Assembly: GCA_029264225.1 (NCBI GenBank)
Contig: JARICB010000165.1
Span: 1 to 12,466 of the forward strand
Source of the DNA: Nocardioides sp.
Lineage (GTDB): Bacteria > Actinomycetota > Actinomycetes > Propionibacteriales > Nocardioidaceae
Length of the DNA stretch: 12,466 nucleotides
Reading direction: 5' to 3'
Below are positions 1-5,097 of this stretch, piece after piece. The stretch's first letter is position 1. Every line of letters begins with the position of its first letter. The translations under genes and the position numbers were made by a program. The notes beneath the pieces are model-generated. The model was not told the DNA's origin. It saw only the letters and a list, made by a program, of their open reading frames with translations, and did not search any database.

Positions 1-498
1 GGGCTGACCTACGGTCGCTGGGAGACCCGGCTGGGACTGCGTGCCTACGGCGGCGGCACCGTCGATCGCAAGGTCCTGCTCGAACTGGTTCCGGAGCGTC
101 CGCAGGACTATGCCTGCGGCAAGCGCAACATCACCATGGCTGAAGTCTCGGCCAGCTCGCGCACCGTCGTGTTCGGTGCCAAGGCCGACTCGCGCCAGTG
201 GGTCGGAACTCGGCAGGTCGCGAGCCTGACCAGTGGCACGCCGGCGGTGGCGGTCGAGGTGAACAAGGATCACATCACCTGGTACTGGGACGGCAAGGTC
301 ATCGGGTCACTGAAGAGCAAGAAGGCGGTCAGCGACGTACCGATGACGCTGCGCTTCAGCATCGTCGGCGACCAGGTCACCCCGGGCAACGGCGTTGGCA
401 TCTTCACCGACTGGCAGCGGGCGTTTGCCATCACGTCGGGTAAGCAGGTCACCAAGGGGCCCAAGTTGCGCGCCAGTTCCCTGACGACCTGCGAATAG
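1..498 (+). CDS. GH16-like (concanavalin-A-like fold) secreted protein, 3' end only
   Basis: The frame is open from the first base and ends at TAG 496-498, giving 165 visible residues; the N-terminus, with any signal peptide, lies outside the window. Two family-16 landmarks are visible: YGRWETR (residues 4-10), matching the usual YGRWEAR strand, and HITWYWDGKVIGSL (91-104), matching the strand that in GH16 enzymes reads W-x-x-DG. Between them, where catalytic members carry E-I-D-x-x-E, this protein has NITMAE (43-48), so the nucleophile and assisting Asp appear to be replaced and only the last Glu remains. Two Cys (39 and 164) could form a disulphide, which suits an exported protein. Known: the fold covers beta-glucanases and non-catalytic lectin-like proteins. 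Inferred: a non-catalytic, sugar-binding, exported protein. The fold call is moderate and the function is unknown. Confidence 0.6.
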   Translation, partial: GLTYGRWETRLGLRAYGGGTVDRKVLLELVPERPQDYACGKRNITMAEVSASSRTVVFGAKADSRQWVGTRQVASLTSGTPAVAVEVNKDHITWYWDGKVIGSLKSKKAVSDVPMTLRFSIVGDQVTPGNGVGIFTDWQRAFAITSGKQVTKGPKLRASSLTTCE

Positions 499-506
499 CG
501 CCTCCT

Positions 507-531
507 GCGCGCCTCCCCGCAGCGGGCGCGC
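507..531 (+). terminator. Possible hairpin terminator after the GH16-like gene
   Basis: A 7-bp perfect stem, GCGCGCC (507-513) with GGCGCGC (525-531), closes an 11-base loop just downstream of the stop codon at 496-498. No T-tract follows, so it is not a classical intrinsic terminator. It lies at the end of one gene and before the next unit, which fits a terminator role, but GC-rich DNA yields such stems by chance. Confidence 0.3.
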
Positions 532-572
532 TGGGCTGGTAGAAAGTGGCCTTCCTGTGTCCTGCCTGCCCT

Positions 573-580
573 GAGGAGAA
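573..580 (+). promoter_or_regulatory. Ribosome binding site of the 56-residue peptide gene
   Basis: GAGGAGAA sits six bases before the GTG at 587. It is a strong Shine-Dalgarno match and the main evidence that the small reading frame downstream is translated from this GTG. Confidence 0.7.
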
Positions 581-586
581 CCGTCT

Positions 587-757
587 GTGAATGCCAAGAA
601 GGCCGTCATTGCGGCGGTGATCGTGTTCCTCGGCTTCTGGATGTTCACCGACCCCAACGGCCTGGCCAACGCGGCTTCGGCGGGTGCGCAACAGTCCTGG
701 AGCCTGGCTCAGCAACTCTTCACCGCGATCATCGACTTCGTCAACGCCCTGACATGA
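587..757 (+). CDS. Small single-span membrane peptide, 56 residues, unknown function
   Basis: This short frame starts at GTG 587, has a strong GAGGAGAA ribosome binding site, and ends at TGA 755-757. The product begins MNAKKAVIAAVIVFLGFWMF: two lysines, then a hydrophobic segment (about residues 6-20), then a polar stretch around TDPNG, then an amphipathic segment rich in Q, A and L and a second hydrophobic stretch (about 44-55). The positive N-terminus followed by a hydrophobic helix suggests a membrane-anchored peptide, possibly with an Ala-x-Ala-like site near residues 27-31. The stop codon overlaps the ribosome binding site of the PH-domain gene, whose start is nine bases further on, so the two are probably co-transcribed and coupled. 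I do not recognise a family. Existence is well supported by codon use, ribosome binding site and context; function is unknown. Confidence 0.7.
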   Translation: MNAKKAVIAAVIVFLGFWMFTDPNGLANAASAGAQQSWSLAQQLFTAIIDFVNALT

Positions 758-766
758 GGCCCTGAC

Positions 767-1282
767 GTGCGCGGGATCTTCGACCCTCACATCCGTCGCC
801 ACCTGCTCCGCGACGAGGGCGAAGTGATCGTGGACGAGGTCCGTCACCACTGGATCGTCTTCGTGCTGCCCGCCATCGAGACCGTCCTCGCGTTGCTCCT
901 GGTGGCCGCCGTGCCGTTCGTCAACCTCGACCTTGCCTGGTTCCCCTTCGCGTTGGCGCTGGGGATCCTGGGCCATGCTGCCTGGCGGGCGCTGGGCGAG
1001 CACATGGACCGGTTCGTGATCACCAATATGCGCGTCTTCCGGGTGCACGGGGTGCTGTCACAACAGTTGGCCACGATGCCGCTCTCGCGAATTCTCGACA
1101 TCACGGTCAAGAAGCCCCTGCACGGGCGGATCCTCGGCTTCGGCCACTTCGTCTTCGAGTCCGCAGCGCAGGAGCAAGGGTTGCGCGACATCCGCTACGT
1201 CGGACGTCCCGACCAGCGCGATCTCTCCATTCAGCGCGTGGTGCAGCGCTCGGGTCTGCGCGGGCCCCGCATCGCCAACTGA
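767..1282 (+). CDS. PH domain-containing membrane protein (bPH_2 / YdbS-like)
   Basis: The 171-residue product has two adjacent hydrophobic segments (about 30-50 and 55-74) followed by a cytoplasmic bacterial pleckstrin-homology-like domain (about 76-150). Family signatures are the FVITNMRVFRVHG strand (83-95, the common F-x-x-T-N-x-R-V pattern), PLSRILDITVKKPLHGRILG (105-124), and the FGHFVFESA strand (125-133). Start choice: GTG 767 is preceded by GAGG (756-759) at a spacing of seven bases, and this site overlaps the stop codon of the small peptide gene, indicating coupling. Proteins of this family are widespread in actinobacteria; their molecular role is mostly unknown, with some linked to membrane stress or membrane protein assembly. 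The C-terminus (RSGLRGPRIAN) is basic and probably cytoplasmic. Confidence 0.88.
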   Translation: MRGIFDPHIRRHLLRDEGEVIVDEVRHHWIVFVLPAIETVLALLLVAAVPFVNLDLAWFPFALALGILGHAAWRALGEHMDRFVITNMRVFRVHGVLSQQLATMPLSRILDITVKKPLHGRILGFGHFVFESAAQEQGLRDIRYVGRPDQRDLSIQRVVQRSGLRGPRIAN

Positions 1283-1323
1283 GCCTGCGCGCCGGCCGGG
1301 TGCTGGACGTCACACGCTCGTCG

Positions 1324-1361
1324 ACGTGCACTGCGATGCAAAATTGCCTTAGCGTGCACGT
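1324..1361 (+). promoter_or_regulatory. Inverted repeat, candidate operator of the tetR-MMPL operon
   Basis: ACGTGCAC (1324-1331) and its exact reverse complement GTGCACGT (1354-1361) flank 22 bases that contain an AT-rich GCAA-AA-TTGC palindrome (1338-1347) and most of the candidate -10 box. The right arm touches the ATG at 1362. Placement over the promoter suits autoregulation by the TetR protein encoded immediately downstream. The 22-base spacing is longer than a typical TetR site, so the two arms may be two separate half-sites, or the smaller inner palindrome may be the true operator. Confidence 0.4.
1350..1355 (+). promoter_or_regulatory. Candidate -10 box of tetR, leaderless layout
   Basis: TAGCGT matches the actinobacterial TANNNT -10 pattern and lies six bases upstream of ATG 1362, which would place transcription start at or next to the start codon. 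No Shine-Dalgarno sequence is visible before this ATG, which agrees with a leaderless mRNA. No convincing -35 box was found. Confidence 0.45.
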
Positions 1362-2021
1362 ATGAGTCTTGACCTGTCCACCTGTGGGCTGCGTGCTGCG
1401 AAGAAGCAGCGCACCCGCGAGTCACTGAGCCTTGCCGCCGTCACCATTGTGGCCACCGACGGCATCGACGCGCTGACCGCAGAGCGCATAGCCGCCGAGG
1501 CCGGCGTCTCACGGCGCACCTTGTTCAACTACTTCCCGCGCGTCGAAGACGTGCTCACCGCCTCGATGGAGGAGGTCACCCGTACTACGGTGGCGGCCTT
1601 CGTCGCGCGACCTGCAGACGAACCCCTGCGGCGCTCGATCGTGGAGGTGCTGACCGGCCTGCTCGATGATCCGGTGTTCGTCCAGGCGTTCGCGCTGGAG
1701 CGCGCAGCAGACACCTCGCCGGCGACCCGACGTTTCCTGCGCGAGTTCGGCGACTCCCAGATCGACGCCTTCGAGACCGGTCTGCGTGACCGGCTCGGCG
1801 CCGACGCCGATCAGGTGTACGTCGCGGCGCTGGCCGCCTGCACCGGCGCGATCCTGACCCGGATGACCAGGCTGGTGGTGGCCCAGACCCCCGCGGCCGA
1901 ACCGACCGATGGGGCGGTGGCTCAGCGCCACCGCACCTGGATACGTCAGTCCTTCGACCTGCTCTTCACCGGCTTCGACGAAGCCGGTGCTACTCGCCAC
2001 TCGCACCTCGAGGAGAACTGA
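1362..2021 (+). CDS. TetR/AcrR family transcriptional regulator
   Basis: A 219-residue protein with a normal TetR layout. The N-terminal arm GLRAAKKQRTRE (9-20) is the basic stretch common in this group. It is followed by the helix-turn-helix at about 39-58 (LTAERIAAEAGVSRRTLFNYFP), where the G-V-S-x-x-T-x-x-x-Y-F pattern is diagnostic. The C-terminal half (about 70-205) is helical and variable and should form the ligand pocket and dimer interface; the ligand cannot be read from the sequence. The stop codon lies one base before the GTG of the MMPL transporter, so the two genes form an operon and the regulator most likely represses its own transcription and that of the transporter. An inverted repeat over the promoter supports this. 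Confidence 0.92.
   Translation: MSLDLSTCGLRAAKKQRTRESLSLAAVTIVATDGIDALTAERIAAEAGVSRRTLFNYFPRVEDVLTASMEEVTRTTVAAFVARPADEPLRRSIVEVLTGLLDDPVFVQAFALERAADTSPATRRFLREFGDSQIDAFETGLRDRLGADADQVYVAALAACTGAILTRMTRLVVAQTPAAEPTDGAVAQRHRTWIRQSFDLLFTGFDEAGATRHSHLEEN
2010..2015 (+). promoter_or_regulatory. Ribosome binding site deciding the MMPL start
   Basis: GAGGAG, seven bases before GTG 2023 and inside the last codons of tetR. It selects this GTG over in-frame upstream starts that would lie inside the tetR gene (the frame stays open back to 1909), and it implies translational coupling. Confidence 0.7.
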
Positions 2022-2022
2022 C

Positions 2023-4557
2023 GTGGCTTCCTTCCTCTACCGGATCGGCATGGGCTCCGCCCGTCGCCCGTTCGCCGTCCTGCTCGCCTGGGTCCTGATC
2101 CTGGGCGGTGTCGTGGGCGCCATGTTGTCGTTGCAGCGACCCATGACCAACGAGTTCGAGCTCCCCGACAGTGAGTTCGCCCAGGTGCTCGATGACCTCG
2201 GCAAGCAGATCCCCGAGATCGCCGGCGGCACCGGCACCGTCGTACTGCACAGCAAGGACGGCTTCACCACCGAGCAGCGCGCGGCGATCGACAAGACGAT
2301 GGCCGACTGGCGCTCGCTGCCGCACGTCACTGGCACCGTCGACCCGTTCGAGACCCAGCAGGTCCTCGATCAGGGCTCCAAGGCGCTGGCCAAGGGGGAG
2401 AGGGAGTTGATCGATGGCCGCAAGCAGTACGAGGACGGCGCCTACCAGCTCAACCAGTTGCGATGGCTGATCTCCGAGGGCGAGCAGGACATCGCCCGGC
2501 TCACGCGTAACGACCCCGACAACGAGACCCTTCCCTTCCGGATCGACGGGCAGGCCGAGCTCGAGACGATGCTGGCCGACGGTGAGCGCAAGCTCGATCG
2601 CGCGCAGACCAAGCTCGCGGAGGGCCAGGAGGCCTACACCAACGGGGCCACCCTGAGCGGCCTCGGTGATGGGGTGCGCTTGGTCAGCAAGGACGGTTCG
2701 ACGGCGCTCGTGCAGGTGCGGTTCGACGCGAGCATGCAGGAGATCTCACCCGACGACCTGGCACTGGTCCCCGACGCCGGGCAACAATTGACGAAGGCCG
2801 GCGTCGACGTCGACTACGGCCAGGAACTGGTCTTCGACACCAAGGTCGGTGGGATCGGCGAGATCGTCGGCATCGCGGTGGCGGCGGTCGTGCTGTTCAT
2901 CATGCTCGGGTCCTTCGTGATGGCCGGGTTGCCATTGGCGATCGCCTTCACCGGCGTGGGCGTGAGCCTGATCGGTGCCATGGCGCTGACCCACTGGCTC
3001 AGCATTCAGCAGATGGCGCCCGTGCTCGGCGCCATGCTCGGCCTGGCGGTCGGTATCGACTATGCGTTGTTCATCGTCAACCGACACCGACGCCAACTGG
3101 GCGACGTGGTCCGCGCTGGCACCCCCGTGACCCGTGAGGAAGTGCGGCACAGTGTTGCGTTGGCCACAGGGACGGCGGGTACGGCGGTCGTCGTGGCCGG
3201 CGCCACCGTGGTCATCGCCCTCGCTGCGCTGCTCGTCTCGGGTATCCCGACGCTGGTCCAGATGGGTGTGCTGGCGGCGGCGACCGTGACGGTCACCGTG
3301 CTGGTGGCCCTGACCCTGACGCCGGCCCTGTTGTCGCTGGCCGGTGGCCGAGCTGCGCCGCGAGCCACGAAGAAGACCATGAAGCAGCACCATGACGGCT
3401 GGCCCGAGAAGTGGGTCGACCTCGTGACCCGACGCGCACCGGCCGCCATCGTGGCTGTCGTGCTGGTGATGGGCGCGCTGGCACTGCCGGCACTGAGCCT
3501 GCGCCTCGGTCTGCCCGACGGCGGCTCGGAGAGCCCCAGCTCCACGGCCTTCCGGGCCTACGAGCGGGTGGCCAAGGCGTTCGGTCCCGGCGCCAATGGT
3601 CCGATCCTGGTCTCGGCCGACGTCGAGTCACCTATTGCCGCCCCCGACCTGATCGCTGAGCAGGTGCGCGTAGGTGAGGCGCTCGCCGCCGTTGACGGTG
3701 TGCGTGACGTGCTACCGATCGGGGTCAGCGAGGATCGCCTGACGATGGCGTTCCAGGTCGTCTCCGAAGAAGGACCCTCGGCCCAGACGACCGTCTCGCT
3801 CGTGGACGAGCTGCGTGGCAGCGTCACCGACAAGCTCGCCGCCCAGGGCGTCGATGTCGGTGTCACCGGGCAGACGGTCGCCAATATCGAGGTCTCCGAG
3901 CGCCTGGCCGAGGCGCTGCCGCTCTACGTCGCGCTGGTGATCGGATTGTCGCTGGTGCTGCTGACGATCGTCTTCCGCTCGGTGCTGATCCCGATCCTGG
4001 CCACGGCCGGCTTCCTGCTCTCGGTCATGGCCAGCTTCGGCGTGATCGTCGCGGTCTACCAGTGGGGCTGGTTGGGGGGCGTCTTCGACGTACACAACCC
4101 CGGCGCGGTCTTCAGCTTCATGCCGACCTTGTTGATCGGCATCCTGTTCGGCTTGGCGATGGACTATCAGATGTTCCTCGTCTCCGGGATGCGTGAGTCC
4201 TATGTGCACGGCCAGTCGGCGCGGGCTGCGGTGCGCAGCGGGTTCGCCTCCGGTGCCCGGGTCGTAGCGGCAGCAGCGCTGATCATGGTGGCGGTGTTCT
4301 CGGGCTTCGTGTTCTCGCACCTGACGATGGCGCGACCGATCGGCCTCGCTCTGGCGGTCGGGGTGCTGCTCGACGCGTTCCTGATCCGGATGACGCTGAC
4401 TCCCGCGGTGATGTCGCTGCTGGGTGACAAGGTCTGGTGGATACCGCAGTGGCTCGACCGGGCGTTGCCGCACCTCGACGTGGAGGGCTCAGCACTGGTC
4501 GACAAGCAGCGTCCGAAGCCGCGCGTGGTCCCCGCACGTGAAGACGTGCTCGTCTAG
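2023..4557 (+). CDS. MMPL family (RND superfamily) transporter
   Basis: The product has 844 residues from GTG 2023 and the duplicated RND/MMPL plan. TM1 spans about 16-36, then a large extracytoplasmic loop (about 37-278), TM2-6 (about 281-438), a cytoplasmic linker, TM7 (about 472-493), a second smaller loop, and TM8-12 (about 634-797). The proton-relay Asp-Tyr pairs of MmpL proteins are present in both halves: GIDYALF (D346-Y347) and AMDYQMF (D714-Y715). The first loop contains a long helical hairpin with Gly or Ala every seventh residue (G118, G125, G132, G139, then G187, A194, G201, G208). Known: MMPL proteins export lipids or drugs across the cytoplasmic membrane using proton-motive force. 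Inferred: an exporter controlled by the adjacent TetR protein, substrate unknown. The C-terminal tail is short and basic. Confidence 0.93.
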   Translation: MASFLYRIGMGSARRPFAVLLAWVLILGGVVGAMLSLQRPMTNEFELPDSEFAQVLDDLGKQIPEIAGGTGTVVLHSKDGFTTEQRAAIDKTMADWRSLPHVTGTVDPFETQQVLDQGSKALAKGERELIDGRKQYEDGAYQLNQLRWLISEGEQDIARLTRNDPDNETLPFRIDGQAELETMLADGERKLDRAQTKLAEGQEAYTNGATLSGLGDGVRLVSKDGSTALVQVRFDASMQEISPDDLALVPDAGQQLTKAGVDVDYGQELVFDTKVGGIGEIVGIAVAAVVLFIMLGSFVMAGLPLAIAFTGVGVSLIGAMALTHWLSIQQMAPVLGAMLGLAVGIDYALFIVNRHRRQLGDVVRAGTPVTREEVRHSVALATGTAGTAVVVAGATVVIALAALLVSGIPTLVQMGVLAAATVTVTVLVALTLTPALLSLAGGRAAPRATKKTMKQHHDGWPEKWVDLVTRRAPAAIVAVVLVMGALALPALSLRLGLPDGGSESPSSTAFRAYERVAKAFGPGANGPILVSADVESPIAAPDLIAEQVRVGEALAAVDGVRDVLPIGVSEDRLTMAFQVVSEEGPSAQTTVSLVDELRGSVTDKLAAQGVDVGVTGQTVANIEVSERLAEALPLYVALVIGLSLVLLTIVFRSVLIPILATAGFLLSVMASFGVIVAVYQWGWLGGVFDVHNPGAVFSFMPTLLIGILFGLAMDYQMFLVSGMRESYVHGQSARAAVRSGFASGARVVAAAALIMVAVFSGFVFSHLTMARPIGLALAVGVLLDAFLIRMTLTPAVMSLLGDKVWWIPQWLDRALPHLDVEGSALVDKQRPKPRVVPAREDVLV
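4534..4549 (+). repeat. Short inverted repeat at the MMPL 3' end
   Basis: GCACGT (4534-4539) and ACGTGC (4544-4549) form a 6-bp stem around a GAAG tetraloop, within the last codons of the MMPL gene and six bases before the marR -10 box. It may be a hairpin in the mRNA or a protein binding site. The same ACGTGC word makes up the arms of the inverted repeat upstream of tetR, but in the opposite relative orientation. Chance is possible. Confidence 0.3.
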
Positions 4558-4560
4558 CCT
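4555..4560 (+). promoter_or_regulatory. Candidate -10 box of marR, leaderless layout
   Basis: TAGCCT lies seven bases upstream of ATG 4568 and includes the TAG stop codon of the MMPL gene. No Shine-Dalgarno sequence precedes the ATG, so the gene may have its own leaderless transcript in addition to read-through from the MMPL operon. The identical hexamer occupies the same place before the GtrA gene. Confidence 0.4.
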
Positions 4561-4567
4561 GACGGGC

Positions 4568-5059
4568 ATGCCCAACGCACGCCTCGACTTCATCGACGAG
4601 GCCGCACGCCAGTGGGGCCTGCGTTGGGACGGGGTGCCGGCCATGCACGCCGTCACCTCGCTCATGCGGGCCCAGCAGATCGTGCTCGGCCGGCTCGACG
4701 CACTGCTGCGCCCGCACGACCTGACCTTCGCCCGCTACGAGGCGCTGGTGCTGTTGCACTTCTCCTCGCGTGGTTCCCTGCCGCTGGGCAAGATGGGCGA
4801 GCGGCTCCAGGTGCACCCGACGTCGGTCACCTCGATCGTGCGCCGTCTGGAGGCGGACGGTCTGATCGTGAGGTCTCGACATCCCGAGGACGGACGTGCC
4901 GTGCTTGCAGAGATCACGCCCGCAGGGCGATCTTTGGTCGAGGTCGCGACGGCCGCCCTGGTAGGCGCCGACTTCGGGCTGGACCGGCTCTCGGAGGAGC
5001 AACTGTCCACGATGTCGGGTCTGCTGGGCGTCGTACGTCGCGAAGCCGGGGATTTCTAG
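4568..5059 (+). CDS. MarR family transcriptional regulator
   Basis: A 163-residue winged-helix protein. The N-terminal helix (about 26-48) serves dimerisation, followed by LTFARYEALVLLHF (52-65) as in MarR proteins, the recognition helix HPTSVTSIVRRLEADG (83-98), and the wing RSRHPEDGRAVLAEITPAG (102-120), where D108-G109-R110 matches the family's D-x-R wing motif. The frame is open further upstream into the MMPL gene, but ATG 4568 gives a family-length protein and is chosen for that reason. Only 38 bases separate its stop from the mutase start, and that gap is almost filled by a long palindrome, the usual type of MarR target. I infer that it represses the mutase gene and is released by an acyl-CoA or related small molecule; the ligand is not readable from the sequence. 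Confidence 0.93.
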   Translation: MPNARLDFIDEAARQWGLRWDGVPAMHAVTSLMRAQQIVLGRLDALLRPHDLTFARYEALVLLHFSSRGSLPLGKMGERLQVHPTSVTSIVRRLEADGLIVRSRHPEDGRAVLAEITPAGRSLVEVATAALVGADFGLDRLSEEQLSTMSGLLGVVRREAGDF

Positions 5060-5065
5060 GGTTCG

Positions 5066-5096
5066 CCGAGAATAGTAGGACGTCCTACTATCTCGG
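5066..5096 (+). promoter_or_regulatory. Long palindrome upstream of the mutase gene, candidate MarR operator
   Basis: A perfect 20-bp palindrome occupies 5072-5091 (arm ATAGTAGGAC, then GTCCTACTAT), centred between 5081 and 5082. It is extended by CCGAG (5066-5070) and CTCGG (5092-5096), offset by one unpaired A at 5071. The right arm contains TACTAT (5086-5091), the candidate -10 box. MarR proteins typically bind palindromes of about 16-20 bp overlapping promoters, so repression of the downstream mutase gene by occlusion is the simplest reading. In RNA the same bases could form a hairpin, but with transcription starting next to the ATG the palindrome would not be in the mRNA. Confidence 0.75.
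5086..5091 (+). promoter_or_regulatory. Candidate -10 box of the mutase gene, leaderless layout
   Basis: TACTAT fits the TANNNT pattern and lies six bases before ATG 5098. It is part of the palindrome's right arm. There is no Shine-Dalgarno sequence in the remaining six bases, so a leaderless mRNA is likely. Confidence 0.55.
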
Positions 5097-5097
5097 T

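Noticed and set aside
1909..2022. Upstream in-frame start for the MMPL transporter
   Set aside because: It lies inside tetR, has no ribosome binding site, and would add 38 Ser/Thr-rich residues; GTG 2023 has a GAGGAG site at ideal spacing.
2746..4473. Long minus-strand open frames opposite the MMPL gene (His/Gln/Arg-rich)
   Set aside because: Their composition is that of the reverse complement of hydrophobic GC-rich codons, and they have no domain or ribosome binding site.
4424..4567. Upstream in-frame start for MarR
   Set aside because: It overlaps the MMPL 3' end and would add 48 basic, serine-rich residues unlike MarR proteins; ATG 4568 gives the usual length.
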